Assembly: GCA_016704435.1 (NCBI GenBank) | Contig: JADJAB010000016.1 | Coordinates: 11,504-75,503, forward strand | Origin: Rhodobacter sp. | GTDB taxonomy: Bacteria > Pseudomonadota > Alphaproteobacteria > Rhodobacterales > Rhodobacteraceae | Reading direction: 5' to 3' | Length of the DNA stretch: 64,000 nucleotides | Shown: piece after piece, positions 42,172 through 51,336 of the stretch | Layout of the letters: every line of letters begins with the position of its first letter | Position numbering within the stretch: position 1 is the first letter of the stretch | Notes under the pieces: generated by a model | The model's database searches: none | What the model was told of the DNA's origin: nothing | The model's input: only the letters and a program-made list of their open reading frames with translations | Position numbers and translations under genes: made by a program

Positions 42172-43158
42172 ATGAAAATCACGATAGACCGGACGTTGGC
42201 CATTTCGATCCACCAGCAACTGAAGGGCGCGATCGAACATGCGATGGCCTTCGGGGCGCTGGGGGCCGGAGAGCCGCTTCCCTCGGTCCGCGATCTTGCC
42301 GCAGAGGTGGGGGTAGCGCCGATGACCGTCAGCAAGGTTTACGGCGAGTTGAAGGCCGAAGGGCGGATCGAAGCGCGGTCCGGCTCGGGCACCTTCGTTG
42401 CGCAGGGCGCCCTTGGTCGCATCGCCCAACATGACGTGGCCCCGCGCCTGCGCAACTGCATCGATGCCGCGATCGACCTTGCCCTGAAGACCGGGCTGAA
42501 GCCGGCCGATATCCTGGCGATGATCAATGCCCGGGTCACCTACCGGCTGGGTGCGGGCCTGCGCCGCGACATCGTGATGGTCGGCCTGTTCCGTGATGCG
42601 ACGGCCAGCTATGCCCGCGCCGTGGAAAAACAGGTTGGCCACCTTGCCGCAATCGAGCCGGCGACGATGGATCGGCTGGCTGCGGATGACAACCTGCGCG
42701 CGCGCATCGCGGCGGCCGACCTTGTGCTGACCTTTGCCAATCTGGAAGACGACATCCGCCGCCTCTTGCCCGATGTGAACGTGCTGTCGCTGCGCTTCAT
42801 CCCGTCCGAGGAAACCCGGCTGGCGCTGGCCTCGATCGACCCGATGGCCAGGGTTGGCGTGGTGTCGCGCTTTGCCGATTTCCTGCCCATCCTCAGCCTT
42901 GGCGTGCGCCGGTTCGCCGCCCATCTGCAAGGCGTCACGACGCTGGTGATGGATGATCCGGCCCTGCCCGCAAAGCTGGCCGATTGCGACGTCCTGATCC
43001 TCTCGACCGGCGCCGAAGCCGCCGCCCGGCTGTGCCCCGACGCGCAGAAGATCGAATACCGCCACATCCCGGACCCCGGCGACGTCGACCGGCTGGTCAT
43101 CCCCTTCATCACGAAGGCCGACGATTTCGCAGAGCGCGGCAGAAAGGAAGCGTCATGA
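42172..43158 (+). CDS. GntR-family transcriptional regulator
   Basis: The 328-residue protein starts with a typical winged HTH (ISIHQQLKGAIEHAMAFGAL, LPSVRDLAAEVGVAPMTVSK, VYGELKAEGRIEARSGSGTF). The roughly 240-residue C-terminal part is not a standard FadR, UTRA or aminotransferase domain; it has alternating strand-helix pattern with GVVSRFADFLPIL and PALPAKLADCDVLILSTG, reminiscent of a periplasmic-binding-like or response-type ligand fold. Its stop overlaps the creatininase-like start, so it heads the plus-strand operon and likely controls it. Confidence 0.88.
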   Translation: MKITIDRTLAISIHQQLKGAIEHAMAFGALGAGEPLPSVRDLAAEVGVAPMTVSKVYGELKAEGRIEARSGSGTFVAQGALGRIAQHDVAPRLRNCIDAAIDLALKTGLKPADILAMINARVTYRLGAGLRRDIVMVGLFRDATASYARAVEKQVGHLAAIEPATMDRLAADDNLRARIAAADLVLTFANLEDDIRRLLPDVNVLSLRFIPSEETRLALASIDPMARVGVVSRFADFLPILSLGVRRFAAHLQGVTTLVMDDPALPAKLADCDVLILSTGAEAAARLCPDAQKIEYRHIPDPGDVDRLVIPFITKADDFAERGRKEAS

Positions 43159-43856
43159 AAGTATCCGGCATGAACTGGGGCCAGGTCGAAGACTGGCTCA
43201 AGCGCAGTGACCTGGCCATCTTGCCGCTGGGCAGCACCGAGCAACATGCGGGGCTGTCGCTGTCGGTCGACTCGATCCTGGCCGAGAAGATCGCCGTGGA
43301 TGCTGCCGAACCCCTGGGCGTGCCGGTGTTTCCCGTGGTGGCCTATGGCCTGACGCCCTATTTCCTGGGCTATCCCGGCACCGTCAGCCTGCGGCTGGAA
43401 ACCTATGTCCGGCTGGTCCGCGACATCCTTGACAGCCTGCGCGGACAGGGCTTTCGCCGTATCCTGATCGTCAACGGCCATGGCGGCAATTCGCCCGCCG
43501 GCGCGCTGGCCATCGAATGGATGGCCGACAACCCCGATACCCAGGTCAAGTTCCACAACTGGTGGAACGCGCCCGCCACCTTCGCCAAGGTGCAGCAGAT
43601 CGACACCGTCGCCTCGCACGCCTCCTGGATGGAGAACTTCCCCTGGACCCGGCTGCCGGGGGTCGACATGCCCGCACAGCGCAAGCCGATGATCGACTTC
43701 GACCGCATGCGCCTGATGAACCCCAAGGCGGTGCGCGACCATCTGGGCGACGGCAACTTCGGCGGCTACTACCAGCGCGACGATGCCGAGATGCAGGCGA
43801 TCTGGGACATTGCCGTGGCCGAGACCCGCAAGCTGCTGGACGAGGGCTGGAATTGA
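43155..43856 (+). CDS. Creatininase-family amidohydrolase
   Basis: The 233-residue protein has the creatininase/ArfB fold marks: LAILPLGSTEQHAGLSLSVD (metal ligands Glu, His, Asp), FPVVAYGLTPYF, and ILIVNGHGGNSPAG, which contributes further metal ligands. Family enzymes hydrolyse cyclic amides (creatinine, formamidopyrimidine, 3-dehydro-scyllo-inosose). It is coupled to the GntR gene (ATGA) and to a reductase gene downstream (TTGA). The substrate is unknown, but an amide or lactam imported by the PotABCD-like system at the operon end is plausible. Confidence 0.87.
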   Translation: MKVSGMNWGQVEDWLKRSDLAILPLGSTEQHAGLSLSVDSILAEKIAVDAAEPLGVPVFPVVAYGLTPYFLGYPGTVSLRLETYVRLVRDILDSLRGQGFRRILIVNGHGGNSPAGALAIEWMADNPDTQVKFHNWWNAPATFAKVQQIDTVASHASWMENFPWTRLPGVDMPAQRKPMIDFDRMRLMNPKAVRDHLGDGNFGGYYQRDDAEMQAIWDIAVAETRKLLDEGWN

Positions 43857-44872
43857 CCGCCCCGATCCTGATCTGGGGTGCGGGCGCCATCGGCGGCAGC
43901 CTGGGCGCCGCCTTCCTGCGGGCCGGGCACCGGGTGGTCTTCGTCGACAACGTCGCGGCGCATGTGCAGGCGATCAACGCGACCGGGCTGCAGATCGTCG
44001 GACCGATCCGGGAAGACACCGTCCACGCCCCGGCCTTCCTGCCTGAAGAGCTGACCGGCGAATTCTCCCGCAGCTTCCTTTGCGTCAAGGCGCTGCACAC
44101 GGTCGAGGCCATTCGCGCCATGGCGCCGCATGTCGCGGCTGACGGCTATGTCGTCTCGGCCCAGAACGGCTTGAACGAGGTCGAAATTGCGAAAGTGGTG
44201 GGCGAAAAGCGCACCATCGGCTGCTTTGTCAACTTCGGCGCCGACTACCTTGACCCCGGCATCGTCACCTATTCCGGTCGCGGCGCCGTGGTCGTCGGCG
44301 AACTTGACGGCGCCATGACAGACCGCATCACCGCCCTGCTCCGGCTGATGCAGGACTTCGACGAAGCCGCCGTGCTGACGACGAACATCTGGGGCTATCT
44401 CTGGGGCAAGCTGATCTATGGCGCGCTGCTGTTCGCCACCGCGCTGACCAATGACAGCATCGCCGATGTGCTGGACAACAGATCCGCCCGCCCGCTGCTG
44501 ACCCGGCTTGGGCAAGAGGTGGGCCGCGTGGCCGATGCGCAAGGCGTGCAGACCGAGGCGTTCAACGGCTTTGCCCCCGCCGCCTTCATGCCCGGCGCCT
44601 CCCCGGCGACCATCGACAAATCCTTTGCCGACATGGTCGCGCACAACCGCCGCTCGGCCAAATCGCATTCCGGGATCTGGCGCGATCTGGCCATCCGCAA
44701 GCGCAAGACCGAGGCCGAGGCGCAGCTTGGCCCCATCGTCGCGGCTGGGCAAAGGGCCGGTCTGGCAACGCCCCTTGTCGAGCGGCTGATCGGCATGATC
44801 GCCGAGATCGAATCCGGCCAGCGGATGCTGGCGATGGACAACCTGACCGAACTGGCAAGGGGAACAGCATGA
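43853..44872 (+). CDS. 2-dehydropantoate 2-reductase family protein
   Basis: The start is TTG 43853, overlapping the creatininase stop (TTGA); in-frame sequence upstream belongs to that gene. The product has about 339 residues: Rossmann motif IWGAGAIGGSLGAAFLRAGH, the LCVKALHTVEAI segment, the lysine-bearing helix GYLWGKLIYGALLFATALTN, and a C-terminal helical domain with SMxxD-like KSFADMVAHNRRS. Real PanE reduces ketopantoate with NADPH, but catabolic paralogues in operons like this reduce other 2-keto acids. Its operon suggests a catabolic role and not CoA synthesis. Confidence 0.85.
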   Translation: MTAPILIWGAGAIGGSLGAAFLRAGHRVVFVDNVAAHVQAINATGLQIVGPIREDTVHAPAFLPEELTGEFSRSFLCVKALHTVEAIRAMAPHVAADGYVVSAQNGLNEVEIAKVVGEKRTIGCFVNFGADYLDPGIVTYSGRGAVVVGELDGAMTDRITALLRLMQDFDEAAVLTTNIWGYLWGKLIYGALLFATALTNDSIADVLDNRSARPLLTRLGQEVGRVADAQGVQTEAFNGFAPAAFMPGASPATIDKSFADMVAHNRRSAKSHSGIWRDLAIRKRKTEAEAQLGPIVAAGQRAGLATPLVERLIGMIAEIESGQRMLAMDNLTELARGTA

Positions 44873-45615
44873 AGATCGGCTTTGAAGGCCGCCGGGTGAT
44901 CGTGACCGGTGCAGCGCATGGCTTTGGCCGCGCCATCGCGCTGGCCTTCGGCGCCCTTGGCGCAAAGGTGCATGCCTTTGACGTGCTCGCCGACGGTCTG
45001 GCCGAAACCGTCGCCCAATCCGGCGGCACCTGCACCAGCGCCGTGGTCGATGTCGGCAACCGCGACGCCGTGCAGGCTGCCGTCGCACCACTCGGCCCGG
45101 TCGATATCCTGGTGAACAATGCCGGCGGCGTCTGCGGCCAGACCGGCCGCCCGATCGAAGAGATCAGCGCCGCCGACTGGCAGACCATCTTCGACGTCAA
45201 CCTGTCGGGCGCCTTCTTCATGACCCAGGCCGTCGCCCCCGGCATGAAGGCCCGCAAGCAGGGCCGCGTCATCAACATCTCTTCCGGCGCGGGCAAGACC
45301 ATCAGCCTGACCGGCATTCAGGCCTATGCCGCCGCCAAGGCCGGCCAGATCAGCCTGACCCGCCAGCTGGCGCATGAGCTGGGCCCCTGGGGCATCACCG
45401 TCAACTGCATCGCGCCGGGCTTCGTTTTGTCGAACCCCACCACCGAGCGGCAATATGCGGCCATGGGCAAGGACGGCCAGGACCGGCTGTTGCAGAACAT
45501 CGCCCTGCGCCGTCTCGGCACACCCGCCGACATCGCCAATGCGGTGCTGTTCTTCGCCTCCGACTACGCCGCCTGGATCACCGGCGAGGCGCTGAGCGTC
45601 GATGGCGGCAAATGA
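44869..45615 (+). CDS. Short-chain dehydrogenase/reductase
   Basis: The 248-residue SDR has the cofactor motif TGAAHGFG (13-20), NNAG (83-86), Ser in VINISSGAGK, and catalytic Y153-x3-K157 in AYAAAKAGQISL. The Asp at the end of strand 2 (FDVLA) favours NAD. It overlaps the reductase gene before it and the peptidase after it by four bases, so all are translated as a unit. The substrate is a hydroxylated pathway intermediate of unknown structure. Confidence 0.88.
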   Translation: MKIGFEGRRVIVTGAAHGFGRAIALAFGALGAKVHAFDVLADGLAETVAQSGGTCTSAVVDVGNRDAVQAAVAPLGPVDILVNNAGGVCGQTGRPIEEISAADWQTIFDVNLSGAFFMTQAVAPGMKARKQGRVINISSGAGKTISLTGIQAYAAAKAGQISLTRQLAHELGPWGITVNCIAPGFVLSNPTTERQYAAMGKDGQDRLLQNIALRRLGTPADIANAVLFFASDYAAWITGEALSVDGGK

Positions 45616-46985
45616 GCAGGGTCGAGGACTGGCTGGCCGCGCATCAGGCGCAGGCGGTCGAGATGCTGAAGGCCTTTTGCCGCATCCCCAGCGTCAGCAC
45701 CGACCCCGCCTTTGCCGGGCATATCGCCGAGGCCGCCAGCTTTGCCGCCGATCAGCTGACCCAGGCCGGTTTCCCGAAAGTCGAGATCATCCCGACCGGC
45801 GGCCATCCGGTCGTGCTGGCCGAATGGTGCGCCACCCCCGGCGCGCCCACCGTGCTGGTCTATGGCCACTACGACGTGCAACCGCCCGATCCGCTGGAAA
45901 AATGGCTCTCCCCCCCGTTCCAGCCGGAAATCCGCGACGACCGGCTTTATGCGCGCGGTGTCTCGGACGACAAGGGGCCGCTGCTGATTCCGATTCTGGT
46001 CGCACGGGCCTATCACCAGACCGCCGGGCGCTTGCCGGTGAACCTCAAGATCATCATCGAGGGCGAAGAGGAATCCGGCAGCCCGCATCTCGATGCCACC
46101 GTGGCCCGGCTGAAAGACCGGCTGGCCTGCGATGTGGTGATCTCGGCCGATGGCGCCATGTGGCGGGCCGACCTGCCGTCGATGACCGTTGCCAGCCGCG
46201 GCATGACCGCGCTGGAGGTGACGGTGGAAGGGGCCGCCAAGGATCTGCACTCGGGCCGTCACGGCGGCAGCGGGCCGAACCCGATCCGCGCGCTGGTGGC
46301 GATGCTGGCCTCGCTGCACGACGACGCGGGCAATGTCACGGTCAAGGGCTTTGCCGATGCCGCCACCCCCGCCGACCCGGCCATCGCCGCCGCCATCCGC
46401 AGCGTCGGCTTTGACGCGGGGGCGTATTTCGACAGTATCGGGGCCGCCCGCCCCGATCCCCTGCCCGGCGGAGAAGACCTGCTGACCCGGCAATGGCTGG
46501 TCCCGACGCTGGAGTTCAACGGCATCTCCGGCGGCTATCAGGGCGCGGGCACCAAGACGGTGATCCCCGCAACCGCCTCGGCCAAGATCACCTGCCGGCT
46601 TGTGGCCGGCCAGCAGCCCGCAGCGGTGGCCGAAGCCATCACCCGCCACCTGGAAGGCGCGCTGCCCGGCGGCTACCGGCTGTCGGTCCGCCGCCACGGC
46701 CCCGGCAGCACCGCCTTTGCGCTGAACCCCGACCTGCCCGCGCTGAAGATCGCCGAGGACATCCTTGGCGACCTCCTCGGCGCCAAACCCCTGCGCGTCG
46801 CCATGGGCGCCACCATCCCGATCGGCGATGTATTCTCACGCCATCTGGGAGTGAACATCGTGTTCTTTTCCTTCTCCACCTCGGACGAGGATTACCACGC
46901 CCCCAACGAGTTCTTCCGCCTGTCCAGTTTCCGCACCGGCCTTGTCGCCTGGGCGCGGCTGCTGGACCGGCTCGGGCGTGGCTGA
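45612..46985 (+). CDS. M20-family metallopeptidase (dipeptidase type)
   Basis: The 457-residue protein carries all M20 metal and catalytic motifs: VLVYGHYDVQPPD (His ligand and Asp), GVSDDKGPLLI (bridging Asp), IIEGEEESGS (catalytic Glu pair), a dimerisation lid domain, and SAKITCRLVAGQ, ending with the H-ligand region HAPNEFF. Such enzymes hydrolyse dipeptides, acylated amino acids or ureido compounds in the cytoplasm. The length and lid match M20 dipeptidases. It lies in a contiguous overlapping operon with an SDR and an amidase, consistent with stepwise hydrolysis of an amide-containing substrate. Confidence 0.9.
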   Translation: MSRVEDWLAAHQAQAVEMLKAFCRIPSVSTDPAFAGHIAEAASFAADQLTQAGFPKVEIIPTGGHPVVLAEWCATPGAPTVLVYGHYDVQPPDPLEKWLSPPFQPEIRDDRLYARGVSDDKGPLLIPILVARAYHQTAGRLPVNLKIIIEGEEESGSPHLDATVARLKDRLACDVVISADGAMWRADLPSMTVASRGMTALEVTVEGAAKDLHSGRHGGSGPNPIRALVAMLASLHDDAGNVTVKGFADAATPADPAIAAAIRSVGFDAGAYFDSIGAARPDPLPGGEDLLTRQWLVPTLEFNGISGGYQGAGTKTVIPATASAKITCRLVAGQQPAAVAEAITRHLEGALPGGYRLSVRRHGPGSTAFALNPDLPALKIAEDILGDLLGAKPLRVAMGATIPIGDVFSRHLGVNIVFFSFSTSDEDYHAPNEFFRLSSFRTGLVAWARLLDRLGRG

Positions 46986-46986
46986 C

Positions 46987-48320
46987 ATGGCCGCCTTCCC
47001 CACCGTCACGGACCTTGCCACAGCCTACCGCAACGGCACACGCACGCCGTCGGACGTGGTCGACGAGGCCTTCGCCCGGATCGCGGCAACCGAACCATCG
47101 CTGAACGCCTTTGCCTGCCGGATGGAGGAAGCGGCCCGCGCCGAGGCCCGCCGCCGGACGGCAGAGCTGAAGGCCGGAACCGACCTTGGCCCGCTGCACG
47201 GCATTCCCGTCGCGATCAAGGATCTGATCGAGGTCGAAGGTGCGCCCACCGGCTACGGCTCCAAGGTGCAGGCGCCGCAGGTTGCCGCGCGCGATGCCGC
47301 GCTTGTCGCCCGGCTGCGGGCGGCGGGGGCGGTGATCCTGGGCAAGACCAACCTGCTGGAATATGCCTATGGCGTTGCCCATCCCGCCATCGGCCAGACC
47401 AACAACCCGCATGACCCAAGCCGCACCGCAGGCGGCTCCAGCGGCGGCTCGGCGGCGGCGGTGGCGGCGGGGATCGTGCCCTTGGCGATCGGGACGGATA
47501 CCGGCGGCTCCATCCGCATCCCGGCGGCCTATTGCGGCATCGTCGGGCTGAAACCCGGCTTTGGCCTGGTGCCTCTGGACGGCGTCTTCCCGCTGTCCCA
47601 ATCGCTGGATCACGCCGGCCCGCTGGCCCGAACCGTCACCGATACCGCGCTGGCGCTGGCCTGTCTTGCCGCCCGGCCGATGCCGCTGGCCCCCCCTGCC
47701 CTGCGCGGACTGCGCATCGGCATCCTTTCCCGCCATGTCTCGGGCACCGACCTGGGCCGCGCCGTTTCCGACCGGTTTCGCCAGCTGGTCGAAACCCTGC
47801 GCGTTGCCGGGGCGCGGATCGTGCCCATCGACATTCCGGGGCTCGACCACGCCAACCGGACCCTGGTCGCGATCCTGCGCCCGGAGGCCAGCGTGATCCA
47901 CGAACGCCTGATCGCCAGCAACCCCGGCGGCTATGCCCCCGGCACAAGGTCCCAGATCGAAACCGGCTTCACCCTGCCCGCCACCGATTACATCAAGGCC
48001 CGTCAGGCCCAGGACGCCTTGCGCGCCGCGGTGGAAACGGCCTTTTCGGGGGTCGATGTCCTGATCTCGCCCAGCGTTCCCTTCGTGGCGCCGCATGAAG
48101 ACCCCGAAATCGCCGATGGCCAGGACAGCGAGATGCTGGCCAGCGGCTTTGCCAACGTGACCGGCCACCCCCCCCCTCTCTCAGCCTGCCGTTCGGGCAA
48201 AGCCAGGGCCTTCCGGTCGGGCTGCAACTGACCGGTCCGCAGGGCGCCGACGCGCGGCTCCTGTCGGTCGCCTTGCGGATCGAAACCGCCGTGCCGCCGA
48301 TCGCCGCCGCTTCGGCCTGA
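46987..48320 (+). pseudogene. Amidase signature enzyme, frameshifted at a C9 tract
   Basis: ATG 46987 (or GTG 46978) starts an amidase of the GatA/AtzF group. The catalytic Lys is K78 (HGIPVAIKDL), the Ser-rich motif is GGSSGGSAAA, and the nucleophile lies in IGTDTGGSIRIP. After GFANVTGH the frame hits nine C residues (48168-48176) followed by a CT repeat and leaves the family sequence, stopping at 48231. The expected ending, SLPFGQSQGLPVGLQLTGPQ, follows in another frame and stops at 48318-48320. A homopolymer indel, real (possibly phase-variable) or artefactual, explains this. The catalytic core is intact in the main frame. Confidence 0.82.
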
Positions 48321-48475
48321 TCGCCGGGCGGCAGGCCCGCGATTTCAACGCCATCGCGCCCGGCTTTCCCGCGTCGGTCCCTGGCTGCCTCTGGACATCC
48401 CGGCCCCGATTGCCCAATCTGCGGTCGAGAACTGTCGGCAAGTGCTGCGCCAGCATCGCAAGCAATCGGGCTCGA

Positions 48476-49354
48476 ATGACCAAGGGATGGACATTGTACA
48501 ACCCGCGCCTGGCGTGGATGTTGGTCGCGCCGGCCCTGCTGCTGCTGGTCTTCTTCCTGCTGCTGCCGATTGCCGTGATGGCGGTCTATACCTTCTTCAC
48601 CTTCATCACCGCCGGGGTCGAAGCAAGCACGCTGACTCTGGCGAACTGGCATGAATTCCTGACCGACGGCTACTATCACGGCTTCCTGCTCAAGACGATC
48701 AGGGTGGGCGCGCTGACGGCGGCCATCTGCGGCGTCCTGGGCTATTTCCCGGCCTATTTCATCTGGGCGACGACGTTCAAGCACAAGTGGCTGCTTCTGC
48801 TGCTGCTGATCGTGCCGTTCTGGATCAGCTTCACCATCCGCACCTTTTCCTGGATCCACATCCTGGGCGAACAGGGCGTGATCAACGTCACGCTGCTGAA
48901 ACTGGGGCTGATCAACGCGCCGTTGCAGATGCTGTATACCGAGGGCGCCGTCATCATGGGGCTGTTGCACTTTCTGCTGCCCTACATGATCCTGAATGTC
49001 TATGTCAGCCTGGAAAGCATCGACCGCACGCTGATTTCCGCCGCCCGGTCAATGGGTTGCACCAGCGCGCAGGCGTTCCGCGAGGTGACTTTGCCGCTGT
49101 CCCTGCCGGGCCTCGCCGCCGGGCTGCTGTTGTGCTTCGTGCTGGCGGCGGGCAGCTATGTCACGCCGCAACTCCTCGGCTCGGGCCGCGACGCGCTGTT
49201 CGGCAACCTGATCTATGACACCATCATGGGGCAACTGAACTGGCCGATGGGGGCGACGCTGTCGATCGTCCTCTTCGTCATCCTCGGCTTCTTCGCTGCC
49301 ATCTACACCCGCTACATGGGCATGTCGCAGATCGTCAAGGGATTGGGCGGATGA
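48476..49354 (+). CDS. Polyamine-type ABC transporter permease (PotB type)
   Basis: ATG 48476 gives 292 residues with helices at LAWMLVAPALLLLVFFLLLP and MAVYTFFTFITA, and the EAA loop AARSMGCTSAQAFREVTLPL. The overall six-helix arrangement is PotB-like. A longer frame from 48410 overlaps the region after the amidase and lacks a ribosome site. It forms the channel with the PotC-like protein (four-base overlap) and is the first gene of the importer attached to the catabolic operon. Confidence 0.92.
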   Translation: MTKGWTLYNPRLAWMLVAPALLLLVFFLLLPIAVMAVYTFFTFITAGVEASTLTLANWHEFLTDGYYHGFLLKTIRVGALTAAICGVLGYFPAYFIWATTFKHKWLLLLLLIVPFWISFTIRTFSWIHILGEQGVINVTLLKLGLINAPLQMLYTEGAVIMGLLHFLLPYMILNVYVSLESIDRTLISAARSMGCTSAQAFREVTLPLSLPGLAAGLLLCFVLAAGSYVTPQLLGSGRDALFGNLIYDTIMGQLNWPMGATLSIVLFVILGFFAAIYTRYMGMSQIVKGLGG

Positions 49355-50187
49355 CGGCGCGGCGCGGCAACACCGAGGGCAGGCTGGCCTGGCGGATGAC
49401 CGGCATCATCACGCTTTGCGTCTACATCTTCCTTTTCGCCCCCATCGTCGCCACCGTCGTGCTGTCGTTCAACGACTCGATGTTCGGCGGCTTTCCGATG
49501 ACCGGCTTCAGCTTCAGATGGTATGCCAAGCTGTGGGAAAACGAACAGGTTCTGGCGGCCTTCCAGACATCGCTGTGGATCGCCCTTGTCACCGCAACCG
49601 TTACCACAGCGATCGGTCTGGTCACCGCCTTTGCCCTTGTCCGGTTTGAATTCGCCGGCAAAGAGCTCCTCAGCACCCTGGTGATCCTGCCCGCCCTGGT
49701 GCCCGAGACCATCCTTGGCGTCGGCCTTCTGGTGGCGATCAAGGCGGTCGACCAGCCCCGCACCCTTCCGCTGCTGGTGCTTGGCCATATCCTGCTGGCC
49801 CTGCCCTATGTCGTGCTGATCGTGCAGGCGCGGATGGTCGGGATTCGCCGCATCTATGACGAGGCCGCCCTGTCGCTGGGGGCGACCCGCCTGCAATCCT
49901 TTCGTGAGATCACCTTGCCGCTGTTGATACCGGCCGTCGTCGCGGGCGCGCTTCTGGCCTTTACGATTTCCTTCGACAACACCTCGGCCAGCCTGTTCTG
50001 GCGACCGGCCGGGGTCGAGACGATGCCGACCCAGATCCTGTCGATGCTCAAGATCTCGATCAGTCCCGAGATCAACGCGCTTGGCACCGTCATGATTCTG
50101 GTGACGGTGGGCATTCCGCTGGTCGGCGGGATTGTCCTGCAAAGCCTCAGCCGAATGAAGAGGCGCGACCAACAAAGGGAGACCTGA
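49351..50187 (+). CDS. Polyamine-type ABC transporter permease (PotC type)
   Basis: The 278-residue membrane protein has a first helix (ITLCVYIFLFAPIVATVVLS) followed by FNDSMFGGFPMTGFSFRWY, the signature of PotC-like permeases, and the EAA loop AALSLGATRLQSFREITLPL. It overlaps the PotB-like gene by four bases and precedes the binding protein by two bases. Confidence 0.93.
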   Translation: MTARRGNTEGRLAWRMTGIITLCVYIFLFAPIVATVVLSFNDSMFGGFPMTGFSFRWYAKLWENEQVLAAFQTSLWIALVTATVTTAIGLVTAFALVRFEFAGKELLSTLVILPALVPETILGVGLLVAIKAVDQPRTLPLLVLGHILLALPYVVLIVQARMVGIRRIYDEAALSLGATRLQSFREITLPLLIPAVVAGALLAFTISFDNTSASLFWRPAGVETMPTQILSMLKISISPEINALGTVMILVTVGIPLVGGIVLQSLSRMKRRDQQRET

Positions 50188-50189
50188 AG

Positions 50190-51332
50190 ATGAAACTATC
50201 CACCACAAAGCGGCTGGAACGGCTGCACGACCGCTATGCCAACGGCGATCTGAACCGCCGCAGCTTCCTGACCCTGACCGCCGCTGCCGCAACCACCGCC
50301 GGCCTGTCGCTGCCCTGGGCGGGCCGCGCGCTGGCCGCAGGCACAGAGGTGCGCTTTGATGGCTGGGGTGGGGTGGTCCAGGAGGCGATCGACAAATACG
50401 CCTTCCAGCCCTACACCGCCAAGACCGGCCTCAAGGTGGTGCAAGGCACCTTCGGCGACGAGAACGAGATCATCACCAAGATCAAGACCTCCAAGCCCGG
50501 CGACTTTCAGGTCATCCACTCCTCCGGCGTCAACTACTACATCAAATACGTCAACGCCGGTGTGACCTCGGAACTCAACGAGGCCAATATTCCCAACCTG
50601 GCCAATGTGTTGCAGCCGATGATCGAGCCGTTCCGCAAGCTGACGCCCAAGCTGTCGGCGGTTCCCTACGACTACGGAACCACCGGCCTCGCCTATAACA
50701 CCACGGTGATTTCGCCCGAGGAAGCCAAGGAAAAGGGTGCGGGCCTGTTGGCCGATCCGAAATACGCCGGCAAGATCGGCGGCTATGCCGACATGACCAC
50801 GCGGGTCTGGTATGCGGCCCTTGCCATCGGCCAGGATCCCAACGCCATCTCGGATATCGAGGCGGTCTGGGCCAAGGTGCGCGAGACCCGCGATCTGGCG
50901 AAGAAGTTCTGGAGCTCGGGCGCGGAACTGATGGACCTGCTCTCCAAGGGCGAGATCGTGGTGACCGACGCCTGGTCGGGCCGCGTTGCCGCCTTGCAGG
51001 ATCAGGGCCATCCGATCGGCTATCTCGACCCCGCCGGTTCCTATGCCTGGATGGAGGACATGCTGGTCCTGAAGGGCTCGCCCATGGCGGAATGCGAGGA
51101 ACTGCTGAACTTCATGCTGGATCCCGCAACGGCCATCGCCGTGGCCGAAGGCCAGAGCTATCCGCCGTCGCTCGATCCCACCAAGGTCAAGCTGACCGAG
51201 AAGATCGAAAAGCTGCCTGCTTTCGATCCGACCGGCACGATGTCTTCGCTGACCTTTGCCGACCCGATCTATTGGGCCGACAACGAGGACGCCTGGACCA
51301 AGCAGTGGGACCGCATCTCGAAAGGCGCCTGA
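50190..51332 (+). CDS. Polyamine-type ABC substrate-binding protein (PotD type), Tat signal
   Basis: The 380-residue protein begins with a twin-arginine signal (LNRRSFLTLTAAAATTAG, RR near residues 23-24) cleaved near ALAAG. The mature part matches PotD/PotF-like family-1 binding proteins: FDGWGGVVQEAIDKYAFQPY, VPYDYGTTGLAYNT and AYAWMEDMLVLKGSPM-like segments. It would bind a polyamine or related amine/peptide. Together with the creatininase, amidase and M20 enzymes upstream, an amide- or amine-containing substrate is a reasonable inference. Confidence 0.92.
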   Translation: MKLSTTKRLERLHDRYANGDLNRRSFLTLTAAAATTAGLSLPWAGRALAAGTEVRFDGWGGVVQEAIDKYAFQPYTAKTGLKVVQGTFGDENEIITKIKTSKPGDFQVIHSSGVNYYIKYVNAGVTSELNEANIPNLANVLQPMIEPFRKLTPKLSAVPYDYGTTGLAYNTTVISPEEAKEKGAGLLADPKYAGKIGGYADMTTRVWYAALAIGQDPNAISDIEAVWAKVRETRDLAKKFWSSGAELMDLLSKGEIVVTDAWSGRVAALQDQGHPIGYLDPAGSYAWMEDMLVLKGSPMAECEELLNFMLDPATAIAVAEGQSYPPSLDPTKVKLTEKIEKLPAFDPTGTMSSLTFADPIYWADNEDAWTKQWDRISKGA

Positions 51333-51336
51333 CAGC

